A DNA stretch of 64,000 bases from an archaeon (GTDB lineage: Archaea; Thermoproteota; Nitrososphaeria; Nitrososphaerales; Gagatemarchaeaceae). Below the pieces are notes generated by a model that made no database searches, had not been told where the DNA came from, and was given only the letters and a program-made list of their open reading frames with translations. Below, one piece after another: positions 25,835-33,847 of the stretch. Made by a program: the position numbers and the translations under genes. How positions within the stretch are numbered: position 1 is the first letter of the stretch; each line of letters starts with the position of its first letter. The stretch spans positions 806,001 through 870,000 of the forward strand of contig JAKASL010000001.1 in assembly GCA_021819035.1 (NCBI GenBank), written 5' to 3'.

Positions 25835-26683
25835 TCAGTCAAGTATGAACCGCGCGAGCTCTGGCCTCCCCCTAGTCGAGACGTATGCCCCCTGGAAGCC
25901 GCTCGCAGCCAGCCCGGCCGCCGCCTTCCTCGCCTCTTTCAGGAGCGCTGCCTCGCCCCCCTTCCCTATCTCGTCCATCCTCGCTGGGATGCTCCAGCCG
26001 AACCTCTTCCTGCAGTGCTCGATGTCCGCCGTGTCCCTGAACGGGAAGACGTTGGGTATCACGCGCCCCTTCAACCCGAGCTTCGAGAGGCTCCTGTCAT
26101 GGCTCCTCAGCGTCGGACCGGAGTCGACCGTGGGGGGCTGGGCGAGCAGGTAGTCGGCCCCCGCGCTGAGCCTCGACTTCGCCAGCTCGACCCCCCTGGC
26201 GCTATCCAGCTTCGCTATGTCGACCGGAGCGAATATCCTGCACTTCTCTCCCGACCTCTCGACCAGTCCGCGGGCGTGGGCAACCATCTCAGATAGGGTG
26301 GCGAAGTCGTAGACGTTCTTGACCCCTTCCCCCTCGCCGTACCTGTCCCCCCACACCAGCATGATCCCCCGAAGCCCGAGGGCGAGGGCGGTCAGGATCG
26401 ACGACGTCACCGCCTGCCTGTTCGAGTCCCTCGCCGTGACCACAGGTATCGCGTCGACCCCCGTCTCGTCCCTGAGCAGGGACGCCGCGTGCACGGGGGA
26501 GAGCTTGACCCTCGAGGCGTCTTTCACGTCAGCCACTAGTATCGCGTCGGCGTAGGGCTGTATCCTCCGCACCCTCTCCACAAAGTCCCTGCTCTTCTGT
26601 CTCAGCCCCAGGGCAGGCTCCTTCGCCGCCCCCCCGTAGCTCGGGGGGAAGACCTCCACGATGTTGAGGAAGCTCCCTGTCAC
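25835..26683 (-). CDS. Methylenetetrahydrofolate-reductase-like TIM-barrel protein
   Basis: A 282-residue MetF-type barrel. The N-terminal Glu-containing strand FLNIVEVFPPSYGG, the region DAIPVVTARDSNRQAVTSSI (like the T-x3-R-D-x-N motif of MTHFR), LGLRGIMLVWGDRYGEGEG and ADYLLAQPPTVDSG are all in family order. MetF makes methyl-tetrahydropterin, the methyl donor for MetE. The start GTG 26683 overlaps the stop of the MetE-like gene as GTGA. It is the last gene of a four-gene operon. Whether the donor is folate or another pterin cannot be told. Confidence 0.88.
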   Translation of the reverse strand: MTGSFLNIVEVFPPSYGGAAKEPALGLRQKSRDFVERVRRIQPYADAILVADVKDASRVKLSPVHAASLLRDETGVDAIPVVTARDSNRQAVTSSILTALALGLRGIMLVWGDRYGEGEGVKNVYDFATLSEMVAHARGLVERSGEKCRIFAPVDIAKLDSARGVELAKSRLSAGADYLLAQPPTVDSGPTLRSHDRSLSKLGLKGRVIPNVFPFRDTADIEHCRKRFGWSIPARMDEIGKGGEAALLKEARKAAAGLAASGFQGAYVSTRGRPELARFILD

Positions 26684-27927
26684 TGGGTCACCCTCTGCCT
26701 GTATGGGGGGGACCTCTCCTCCAGGGAGCCCTCGGCCCTCCCTAGCTCCAGAGCGAGGTAGGCGAGGTGCCTCCTGCTTATCCCGAGGGAGTCCGCCTCG
26801 GAGTCCAGGGCCTGCATGAGCCGCTCCGCAGACCTCGACCTGTACCTCCTCAACGCCCTGTGCCTGTAGGTGTAGAAAGTCGCGACCAGCTCCCGGCTCT
26901 CCCTGTTCACCGTCAAAAGGAAGTACCCCTTCGCGTCAGCCTGCTTCCCCCTGAGCCTCGCTCCATCTGGCTCTTCGGCCTCTCCGAAGAAGACGTCGTC
27001 CCTGGCCATGGTCATGTTGGCGTTCTTCCTGAAGGCGGTGTCGCGGTCGATGCTCCGTTGGCCGCAGTGGGGGTGGACGTACCCGAGGCGGTCTTCCCCT
27101 ATCTTCTTCCTAGCCTTCTCGATCAGCGCGGAGATCTCGCTGACCGGCTCAACGCGAAGCACCTGCCCGTCCAGCACGCCGAGCCCTATCTCCTGGTCGA
27201 ACCCGGTCCTGGCCACCTCGTCGAGGAGCCTGGGGTGGTGGTAGAAGTCGAGCTCCAGGGTCCGCACCTTCAGCCCGGCGAGGAACCTGAATATCCTGGC
27301 GGTGTCCCCGCATGCGTGCAGCGCCAGGGGGACCTTCGCTGCCTTGGCCGCCTCCTCGTAGAGGTCCGGGATATAGGACGGCACCGACGACTCCGCAGCC
27401 AGGTTCGGGGAGTCGAGCTGCACGGCGTCGGCCCCTCCCTTCTGGAGGTCCTCGATCTCAGGTATCACCACCTTCTGGTTGATGTCCGTGGCGAGGTCCC
27501 TGGTGTCCCTGTATGACCCTGTCATGACTTTGGCGAACCTGGCCAGGGTGTAGGCGTCGGTCACGGGCTCCTTCAGGGACAGGTGCCTGGGGAGCATGCT
27601 CCGCGCCAGCTTGAGGTCGCCCAGCCTGCTGCTCGCCACCCTCTCCAACCTCCCAGTCACGTAGGCCTCTGCCCCCTGCCACTCTATCCCCTTCACGAAC
27701 CTAGGGTCCAGGAAGAGGGAGTAGAGGTCCCCCCTTGTCTGACCGGTCGAGACCACCTCCACCCCGGCGGCCGCGAAGTCAGACACCGCCTCCTGGGTGG
27801 CCCAGTCGTAGGGGTCCAGCACCTCGTCCCCCACCCCCGAAGCGGACATCTTCTGGTAGTACTCCAGGTCCTCCCCCGAAGGGAAGACAGGGTAGCTCCC
27901 TATGGTCGTGGTCCTCGGCGCCGTCAG
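26680..27927 (-). CDS. metE: MetE C-terminal-type catalytic barrel (B12-independent methionine synthase)
   Basis: A barrel of about 415 residues with the MetE catalytic-domain hallmarks. It has TTTIGSYPVFPSGEDLEYYQ at the N-terminus, the zinc ligands His and Cys in ALHACGD, Glu in TLELDFYHHP and Cys in YVHPHCGQRSI, and the homocysteine region AVQLDSPNLA. It would transfer a methyl group to homocysteine. No ATG, GTG or TTG exists between the upstream stop and the conserved TTTIGSYP. The only start that fits is CTG 27927, overlapping the previous stop as CTGA, in line with TTGA and GTGA at the other two junctions. Confidence 0.88.
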   Translation of the reverse strand: MTAPRTTTIGSYPVFPSGEDLEYYQKMSASGVGDEVLDPYDWATQEAVSDFAAAGVEVVSTGQTRGDLYSLFLDPRFVKGIEWQGAEAYVTGRLERVASSRLGDLKLARSMLPRHLSLKEPVTDAYTLARFAKVMTGSYRDTRDLATDINQKVVIPEIEDLQKGGADAVQLDSPNLAAESSVPSYIPDLYEEAAKAAKVPLALHACGDTARIFRFLAGLKVRTLELDFYHHPRLLDEVARTGFDQEIGLGVLDGQVLRVEPVSEISALIEKARKKIGEDRLGYVHPHCGQRSIDRDTAFRKNANMTMARDDVFFGEAEEPDGARLRGKQADAKGYFLLTVNRESRELVATFYTYRHRALRRYRSRSAERLMQALDSEADSLGISRRHLAYLALELGRAEGSLEERSPPYRQRVTQ

Positions 27928-29195
27928 GCGCGGTCCCCTCCGGTGAGGAAGGGGGTGACGTCGATGCCGTAGTCCTTGGCTACCGCCCTCAGCGCCAGGT
28001 CCCTCCCCCTGTGGACAGCCACGCCGATGTCCCACATGGCCTGCAGGCTGAGGTTCCTCTGGCCGCAGTCCAGCACGGGCTGCACCTTCCAGGGGTCCCC
28101 CAAGACCTTCACGGCGTAGAGTATCCTGTCTCTGACGAGCTCAGGGTCCGGCGGGGTCGCCCCCTCGTAGGTCGAGGCCACCCCGACCCCCACCACTTGG
28201 TTCTTCCTGAGACCGTACTCCTTGAAGACCTTGAGCGACTCGAACCCCGGCCCCTTCCTGACCTCGTCTGTCGTCCCCGGGAGCTCGGTGTCGTGGCTCG
28301 ACATCTCCAGGCAGAACTTGTCTACGTTGGGCACCTCCACGAGGTACTTCGCGTAGAGGGAGTAGTCCTGGAGGCAGTTGTGGATGAAGTACCTCACCCC
28401 CGGGATGCTGGGGGTAATCTCCTTAAGCGACTGGATGAACGACGGCGCGTCGAACCCGAGCTTCTCCATGACCCCAGGGTCGTACTCCCTCTCCTCGCAG
28501 GTCACGATGAAGTTGTCGTGCTGGATCGCCAGAGTCGACCCTGCGGGGACGTGCCTGGCGAGCTCCTTCACCCTCTTCACTGTCACCTCCCTGGAGAACT
28601 CCATGGTCGCATCGTGGTCCGCCTTCAGGCTGGCGAGGACCTCGTCCCTCTCCTTTCGCAGCCACTTGCCGTAGTAGTACAGGTTGTCGTTGGCGTGGAC
28701 CTCGCAGTGCGCGTCCGTTATCGGGAACCTGACCTCCTTCTCAGCGAACTTCGCGACCCGCATGTACTCTTCTACGTGCCTGTCCGAGTTGGTGTATTCG
28801 AAGGGGCGGGCTATCTCGCTGGGCTTCCAGAACCTGTACCCGTAGGAGTGCTGCCAGTTCTCTGACCTTTCGAAGCCTCCGACGTCCGCCCGTTCCCAGT
28901 CCACCATCTCCGTCCTCGGCCACTCGAGGTCGAAGGACCAGTTGAACCCCAAGGCACGAAGCGCCTCCGCCGCGAGCCTGGTGAGGAAGTCCTTGGCCGC
29001 ATCCGCCCTCTGGGGGAAGGGGGCCCTGACCAGGTCGCCGTACGCCTTCGCAAGCCCGGGGTCCACCAGCCTGATGAAAGACCCGGCCCGCCTCGCCTGC
29101 GCCTCGTCTATGGGCTTCCCTGTCAGGAGGTTCATGAGCCCGGGGTCCCGGGGCCCGCTCCCGATGTCCATGGTGCAGAATAGCGGGTCGGTCAA
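27924..29195 (-). CDS. Second MetE-type zinc-site barrel, divergent
   Basis: A 423-residue barrel related to MetE/UROD but clearly divergent. Zinc-ligand candidates are present: His/Cys in RYFIHNCLQD, Glu in CLEMSSHDTE and Cys in VLDCGQRNLS. VGVGVASTYEGATPPDPE takes the place of the usual V-G-V-x-D motif. Residues 150-200 carry an unusual insertion (HANDNLYYYGKWLRKERDEV). TTG 29195 overlaps the upstream stop as TTGA. It lies between the two ordinary MetE halves, so it may be a third subunit or a methyltransferase for another thiol or methyl donor. Confidence 0.8.
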   Translation of the reverse strand: MTDPLFCTMDIGSGPRDPGLMNLLTGKPIDEAQARRAGSFIRLVDPGLAKAYGDLVRAPFPQRADAAKDFLTRLAAEALRALGFNWSFDLEWPRTEMVDWERADVGGFERSENWQHSYGYRFWKPSEIARPFEYTNSDRHVEEYMRVAKFAEKEVRFPITDAHCEVHANDNLYYYGKWLRKERDEVLASLKADHDATMEFSREVTVKRVKELARHVPAGSTLAIQHDNFIVTCEEREYDPGVMEKLGFDAPSFIQSLKEITPSIPGVRYFIHNCLQDYSLYAKYLVEVPNVDKFCLEMSSHDTELPGTTDEVRKGPGFESLKVFKEYGLRKNQVVGVGVASTYEGATPPDPELVRDRILYAVKVLGDPWKVQPVLDCGQRNLSLQAMWDIGVAVHRGRDLALRAVAKDYGIDVTPFLTGGDRA

Positions 29196-30199
29196 GCCCG
29201 GCCCTCCAGGAGCCGTATCGCCTTGGCGAGGTTGTCGAGCCTCCGCTTCGCCTGCGGGTAGGTCTGGAGGCCGTCGTAGTCCTGGCTGGGGGCGAGGAAT
29301 ACTTCCGCGTCCTCTCCCAGCCCGAGCCTCTTGACATACTCACGCGCCCTCGCAGCGAGCGCGACCGGCTCCTCTTCGAGCCACTCCCCGGGGAGCTTCC
29401 TCGTGGAGTTCTGCAGCCCGAGTACCGCCCTCTTGCCCTCCAGGCTCCCTCCGGCAGCCGACGGGTCTGTGTTGAAGTCGAACCCGACGGTGGTGACCCG
29501 CGCGTCCTCAAGCGCGGGGAGGAACGGGGAGGCGTCCCCGGCGTGGAAATAGACGCACGACGCACCCTGGAAGCCCTGGAAGACCAAGCTCACGCACTCC
29601 CCGAACCGAGGCGCGAGCCTCGCAGCAGCCTTGGCGAACCTGGCGTTGTTGATGAAGCACTCGGTCAGCTGGACGAAGCCGAACCCCGAAGCGGCCAGGT
29701 CTCTGACGTCCTCTCTGAGGACCTCCGCGTACGCGAACATCAGCTTTTCTGGCGAGCGGTAGTGGGAGTCCTCGGAGGCGAGCGACAGCGCGGCCGGGGA
29801 CGGGAGTATGGCCTTCTTGTTCCTCCCCTCGAGGGCCGACGCCAGCAGGAACCTCGCAGCCACCCCCTTCGGCCGTATCTCACCTGTCACGACGGGTGTG
29901 TGGAAGTAAGAGTTCCGCGTACCTGGGTACTTGTCTATGTTCCCGCCGCTGCTCACTCCCTCGAGCCCCTCGGCGTACGGGGTGAAGACGTCGACCACCC
30001 CGGCCCCCCCGTCGGTGATGAACTCGAAGCCGTACGAGGACTGGAGGGCTACCGCTTCCCGAGCCGCCTCCAGCTTCGCCTCTTCCAGACGGGCAAGGTT
30101 CTCCTCTGTCTTCTCCCTGGTGTACCTCCTCGCCGCCTCCGTCAGCCCGGGGGTCCAGGAAAACCTCCCCGTCAGCTGCCCTCCCCTGATTATCGCCAC
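29192..30199 (-). CDS. MetE N-terminal-type barrel (no zinc ligands)
   Basis: A barrel of about 335 residues. Its order (TGRFSWTPGLTEAARRYTRE, EFITDGGAGVVDVF, FVQLTECFINN, ASCVYFHAGDASPFLP, VTTVGFDFNTDP, LGLQNSTRKLPGE) follows the MetE N-terminal-domain protein found as a separate polypeptide in archaea. The positions of catalytic His/Cys/Cys are FHAGD and LAPSQDYD, so the metal site is absent. It is probably a folate- or partner-binding subunit. GTG 30199 is chosen because GTTATTAC (30221-30228) is at the leaderless distance. First gene of the MetE/MetF operon. Confidence 0.83.
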   Translation of the reverse strand: MAIIRGGQLTGRFSWTPGLTEAARRYTREKTEENLARLEEAKLEAAREAVALQSSYGFEFITDGGAGVVDVFTPYAEGLEGVSSGGNIDKYPGTRNSYFHTPVVTGEIRPKGVAARFLLASALEGRNKKAILPSPAALSLASEDSHYRSPEKLMFAYAEVLREDVRDLAASGFGFVQLTECFINNARFAKAAARLAPRFGECVSLVFQGFQGASCVYFHAGDASPFLPALEDARVTTVGFDFNTDPSAAGGSLEGKRAVLGLQNSTRKLPGEWLEEEPVALAARAREYVKRLGLGEDAEVFLAPSQDYDGLQTYPQAKRRLDNLAKAIRLLEGRA

Positions 30200-30220
30200 G
30201 AGACGCCTGCTACGATGGGA

Positions 30221-30228
30221 GTAATAAC
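30221..30228 (-). promoter_or_regulatory. TATA box of the MetE/MetF operon
   Basis: GTTATTAC on the reverse strand is 22-29 bases before GTG 30199. It rules out the longer N-terminal frame and is the only clear promoter for the four coupled genes. Confidence 0.65.
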
Positions 30229-30353
30229 GTAGACGGCGGGATGCATTCCTATACGAATGGCGCCGGCCGACGGCTGGGGGTGCCTTAGCCACGAAGCGGT
30301 CGCCTGACGTCGGGCTCGAGCCGGCCGGTCGGCCCAGCGCGACTTGCTGAGCC

Positions 30354-30980
30354 TCAGCAGCACCCAGAGCTAGTCCCGGTCTCGGCGACCTCTCCAACCC
30401 CTCCTGCTCGCGGCCCGTCGGGGAGCGAGACCAACGCCCACCTGGTCAGCAGCCCGCCCCCCGAGCCCAGGACGCGGAAGCCGTCCAGCACATTCTTCCA
30501 CTCGTCTGCGCCCACGGCCCTCGGGTCCTTCTTCCTTCCGAACTTCGTCACGCTCAGATACATGCGGCCGTCACTCTTCAGTATCCTCCTCATCTCCCTC
30601 AGGGCCCCCGAGTGGTCCTTCATGCAGCAGAGCAGGCCGTGGGCGAAGACGAAGTCGACCGAGCGGTCCGGGATGAATCGGACGTCGGCTGCCGAGCTTG
30701 CCCGCGCCTCGACGACCCGGCCGAGCCCTCTTTCCTCCGCCTTCGCGGCGACCTTTCCGACCGCCCTCTCGTCGAAGTCGACGGCGTAGACCTTCCCCCC
30801 CGTCCCAGCCAGCTCGGCCATGGGGATGGTGAAGTACCCCGCCCCGCATCCGAGGTCTGCGACCGTCCCCCCCGGGGAGACATACCTAGAAGCAGTCTTC
30901 TTGGGGTCTGAGACGATGCGGCGGAGCAGGTTGTCGGTCACGAAGAGCGGCACCTTCCTGTCGTCTGGGGGGCTGGCCAA
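30354..30980 (-). CDS. Class I SAM-dependent methyltransferase
   Basis: A 208-residue methyltransferase. Motif I VADLGCGAGYFTIPMAEL (about residue 40), motif II acidic strand VYAVDFDERAV, motif IV DFVFAHGLLCCM and post-motif ALREMRRILKSDGRMYLSV are all in place. The C-terminus ends SSGCC. The acceptor is unknown. TTG 30980 is preceded by CCTATTATCC, a TATA-like box about 28 bases upstream. It lies upstream of the MetE operon on the same strand, about 155 bases away. Confidence 0.88.
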   Translation of the reverse strand: MASPPDDRKVPLFVTDNLLRRIVSDPKKTASRYVSPGGTVADLGCGAGYFTIPMAELAGTGGKVYAVDFDERAVGKVAAKAEERGLGRVVEARASSAADVRFIPDRSVDFVFAHGLLCCMKDHSGALREMRRILKSDGRMYLSVTKFGRKKDPRAVGADEWKNVLDGFRVLGSGGGLLTRWALVSLPDGPRAGGVGEVAETGTSSGCC

Positions 30981-31109
30981 ACCAGGCCCGTCCTCGTGCG
31001 TGCTGGATAATAGGCTTGACCGTGAGGCCTTCGACGCCGCTTGGCCCGCTTCTTGTCGGCTCCGAGCCAGGCTCCTCGTCGGCCCCTGGGCGTCCCAGGG
31101 CCGGCCCGC

Positions 31110-31982
31110 CTATGACGCCTTCCGTGGCACAGGCTCAGCGTCCGCCCACAGGTGCTCGAAGAACATGCGGAACGCCTCCGAGAGCCCGGGGTCGTCGAAG
31201 ACGATGTAGCTGTCGACCGCCGAGTCGAGGGACTGTGACGTCTCGTCGAACTTCGCCCCCAGCATCGTCACCGACCTGTCTACGACAGTGAACCTCAGAC
31301 GGACGCCGGACAGGTGCTTTAGCTGCACCACCTTCGACAGCCTCCTGGCGTAAGCCCTGTTCTTCCTGTCCACTTCGCAGATCATCCTGGTCTCGACCCC
31401 CCTCCTCCTCGCTCCTTCGTACTCGCGGTCGAGCCCGGAGATGACGGTCCTCGCGACCCCTCCGGGGGAGACTATCCTCAGTATCTCCGTCTTCGCCCCC
31501 CTCGCCAGCGCCGCCATCTCTTTGTAGTACCGCCTCCTCCCTCGGACGAACCTGTAGGACCCCTCCCCAGGTCCCCGGGGCCTCCCGAGCGGGGGGCCGA
31601 CGGCCCGCCTCGCGCTCTCCAGCCTCGAGAACGCCCCTTTCAGGTCCACTTCGAAGGCAGAGAGCCTCTCCTCCTGGCGGCGGAGGAGCAGGGAAGACGC
31701 GACGGACGGCTCGACCGCGGCGTACCTCTTGGGGTCCTCAAGGTACGTCTCCAGGAGCCCCAGCCCGTCGAGGTCGCGGACCTTCCTGTAGACCTCGACC
31801 CTGTGGACCCCCAGGTCCCTGGAGATCGCGTGCGCCGTGGACGGCCCTCTAAGGAGCAGGTGGACGTAGACCCTGGCCTGGTTGAGCGTGAGCCCGCAGG
31901 TGACCAGCCCGGCGGCGAGGGCGTCGGCAGACCCTGGGGTCCATCCATCCTGGACGACGGTCCCAATCGCTTTGTCTGACAG
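31110..31982 (-). CDS. TrmB-like transcription regulator, start unclear
   Basis: One frame of about 290 codons holds an N-terminal winged helix (LTLNQARVYVHLLLRGPSTA, VHRVEVYRKVRDLDGLGLLE). A short coiled coil follows, then a C-terminal phospholipase-D-like effector domain (LARGAKTEILRIVSPGGVAR, MICEVDRKNRAYARRLSK, DSAVDSYIVFDDPGLSEAFR), which is the TrmB layout. TrmB proteins control sugar-transport and metabolic genes in archaea. The helix-turn-helix part has no ATG, GTG or TTG ahead of it. CTG 31982 is the best guess, otherwise a base is missing. A start at GTG 31649 would remove the DNA-binding domain. Confidence 0.72.
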   Translation of the reverse strand: MSDKAIGTVVQDGWTPGSADALAAGLVTCGLTLNQARVYVHLLLRGPSTAHAISRDLGVHRVEVYRKVRDLDGLGLLETYLEDPKRYAAVEPSVASSLLLRRQEERLSAFEVDLKGAFSRLESARRAVGPPLGRPRGPGEGSYRFVRGRRRYYKEMAALARGAKTEILRIVSPGGVARTVISGLDREYEGARRRGVETRMICEVDRKNRAYARRLSKVVQLKHLSGVRLRFTVVDRSVTMLGAKFDETSQSLDSAVDSYIVFDDPGLSEAFRMFFEHLWADAEPVPRKAS

Positions 31983-32440
31983 CGGCGTTCGCCAGGTCCC
32001 TCCCCGCCGCCCCTGCTTATCAAACGAGCGGGAGGGCTCGGGAGCTCCACCCCCCCGGGGAGGCGCGACGGCAGCCGCCGGGACCGCCTTCGGGTACAGG
32101 CGCCCGCCTTCGGGCGCAGGGTCTGCGAACGCCTGGCGGCGGCCCAGTTCAGAATGTCCCTCCTCCGCAGCAGCGACAGGGCCACGAGGGCATAAGCCTC
32201 CTCACCAGCCAGGCGGCAGAAAGCCCAGGTGCTTCAGCCCTGGGATGGATGCCTTGGGGTCCTTTGGTATGATGGGTCCGTTTGGGGCGGGCGACTCTGA
32301 CCATCGAATAATGTTGGTTTCGGGGCTCGTTGAAATCTCAGGCGAGAGGTCAGACTGGCTCGGAGGTGATGTCTCCGGCAGGCATCGGCAGACCCGGGCG
32401 AAGCGCAGGCGGAGCCGGTCACGGTCCCCGCTTCAATGAG
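31983..32440. other. Non-coding stretch with an IS605-end-like hairpin
   Basis: No convincing gene is found between the regulator and the FAD oxidase. Open frames here are shadows. The notable structure is the hairpin at 32224-32244, listed separately. A TTTGATAAG box near 32017-32026 on the reverse strand may belong to the regulator. Confidence 0.5.
32216..32256 (+). repeat. Hairpin resembling an IS200/IS605 right end (omega-RNA 3' part)
   Basis: The text GAAAGCCCAGGTGCTTCAGC-CCTGGGATGGATGCC has a 6-bp stem, CCCAGG (32224-32229) and CCTGGG (32239-32244), around a loop containing CTTCAG. The order AAGCCC, stem, CTTCAG-type loop, stem, GGATGnC matches the 3' terminal hairpin of archaeal tnpB elements. 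No intact tnpB lies upstream, so this would be a solitary scar. Confidence 0.4.
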
Positions 32441-33847
32441 TCAGGCCTTCGGCGGCGCTCGGCTTGTCTGCGCGGGCCTGGCTCCGGCGCCGCCACCATA
32501 CAGTCTGCCGGGGCTCATCGTCCCGTTAGGGTCAACTGCCTGCTTTATCCTCGCGAGGACCTGCAGGGGTACCTCGTCCTTCGCGTAGACCATCTTCAGC
32601 ATGCCCACGCCGTGGTGGTGGGAGATGGTGGCGTCGTGGGATTTCGCCACCATCGCCATGCGGTCCCACATGGTCCGGTATGTCTCCTCTTTGGGCTGAA
32701 AGAGGACGGTGAAGTACAGGCACGCCCCCTGGTCGTAGAGGTGCGAGACGTGGGCTCCGACCCCTCCGACCCCCGGCACTCCTCCGAGGGCGTCCACCGC
32801 CTCGTAGTACAGCTCCAGAAGCCTGCTCCACCTGGCCGCCACCTCCATGGTCTCGACGGCGTAGCCGAGCTTTCTCATCGAGTCCATCTGCTCCCTGAAG
32901 TTGAACCGCTTCTCGAGCCACGCGTCTACGAGCCCAGGGTCGGCGGGCGTGGACCCCTCCTCGAGGAGCGCCGCGACCTCGCCCCTCACCGCTTTGAGGA
33001 CCCCCTCTGACCGAAAGTGGTAGACCAGCAGGAGCGCGCTCCCCTTTTCGTCGAACTGGAACTGAGATTCAAGCTCGTTGTATGCCCTGCAGACCGCCGG
33101 TCTGACGTCGAGTTCCAAGAGCCCCCTGGCGGCGTTGACCGCGGCCGCGAAGCCGGGGAAGCTGAAGGCGGCCTTCCAGACGTGGCCAGGGAGCCTCCTC
33201 ACTTTGAGCTCTGCGGCTGAGACGATCCCAAATGCGCCCTCGGCGCCAAGGAAGAGCCTGCTCAGGTCGGGGCCCACCGAAGACCTCGGGGCGCCCCTCT
33301 TGCGCGTCCATATGACCTCCCCCGTAGGGAGCACCACTTCGAGCCTCAGCACGGAGTCCTCGATCCCACCGTAGAGGGTGCTGTACTGTCCCGTGCCGAG
33401 GGTCGAGACGAAGCCGCCGACAGTCGCCAGCTCGACCGACTGGGGGAACTGGGAGAGCGTCAGCCTCTTTTCGTTCAGCTTCGACTCGAGGGCGCTCAGC
33501 TTCACCCCGGCCTGCACGGTCACCGTCCTGTTCGTCTCGTCCAGGTCCAGTATCTGGTCGAGCGACGCCGTGTCGACCACCACCCCTCCCGATGGGATCG
33601 ACGCCCCGGTCACCGAGCTTCCCCCTCCCCTGACATAGAGCGGGACCCCCCTGGTGGAAGCGAAGTCCACGAGCCTGACGAGCTCGGCGACGTTCGCAGG
33701 TCTGGCCGCGGCCGTCGCGCTGCCTATCGGCTCGTCCGTCACCCACTGCAAGGGCCACCAGTCCTTCAGGTAGGCTGCGACATCCGTCGTTACTCGGCCT
33801 GGAAGGAGCTCTTCGAGTTCTTGAGCCAAGTCGCCAGGTCCAGCCAC
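32441..33847 (-). CDS. FAD-linked oxidase (GlcD/AGPS-like)
   Basis: A flavoprotein of about 468 residues of the FAD_binding_4 family. The PP-loop VPLYVRGGGSSVTGASIPSG, ELATVGGFVSTLGTGQYSTL, FLGAEGAFGIVSAAELKVRR, a C-terminal oxidase domain with DATISHHHGVGMLK and QAVDPNGTMSPGRLY are all present. The SHHHGVG-PNG ending is closest to alkyl-DHAP-synthase/D-lactate or glycolate dehydrogenase types. It overlaps the FGGY kinase by 58 bases if GTG 33847 is used, or 40 from TTG 33829. Third gene of the operon starting at 36290. Probably oxidises a 2-hydroxy acid or glycerol-phosphate-like compound. Confidence 0.87.
   Translation of the reverse strand: MAGPGDLAQELEELLPGRVTTDVAAYLKDWWPLQWVTDEPIGSATAAARPANVAELVRLVDFASTRGVPLYVRGGGSSVTGASIPSGGVVVDTASLDQILDLDETNRTVTVQAGVKLSALESKLNEKRLTLSQFPQSVELATVGGFVSTLGTGQYSTLYGGIEDSVLRLEVVLPTGEVIWTRKRGAPRSSVGPDLSRLFLGAEGAFGIVSAAELKVRRLPGHVWKAAFSFPGFAAAVNAARGLLELDVRPAVCRAYNELESQFQFDEKGSALLLVYHFRSEGVLKAVRGEVAALLEEGSTPADPGLVDAWLEKRFNFREQMDSMRKLGYAVETMEVAARWSRLLELYYEAVDALGGVPGVGGVGAHVSHLYDQGACLYFTVLFQPKEETYRTMWDRMAMVAKSHDATISHHHGVGMLKMVYAKDEVPLQVLARIKQAVDPNGTMSPGRLYGGGAGARPAQTSRAPPKA

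Noticed and set aside
31640-32185. Minus-strand 181-codon frame overlapping the regulator
   Set aside because: The helix-turn-helix of the TrmB-like regulator is read in another frame through the same bases. This frame is low-complexity.
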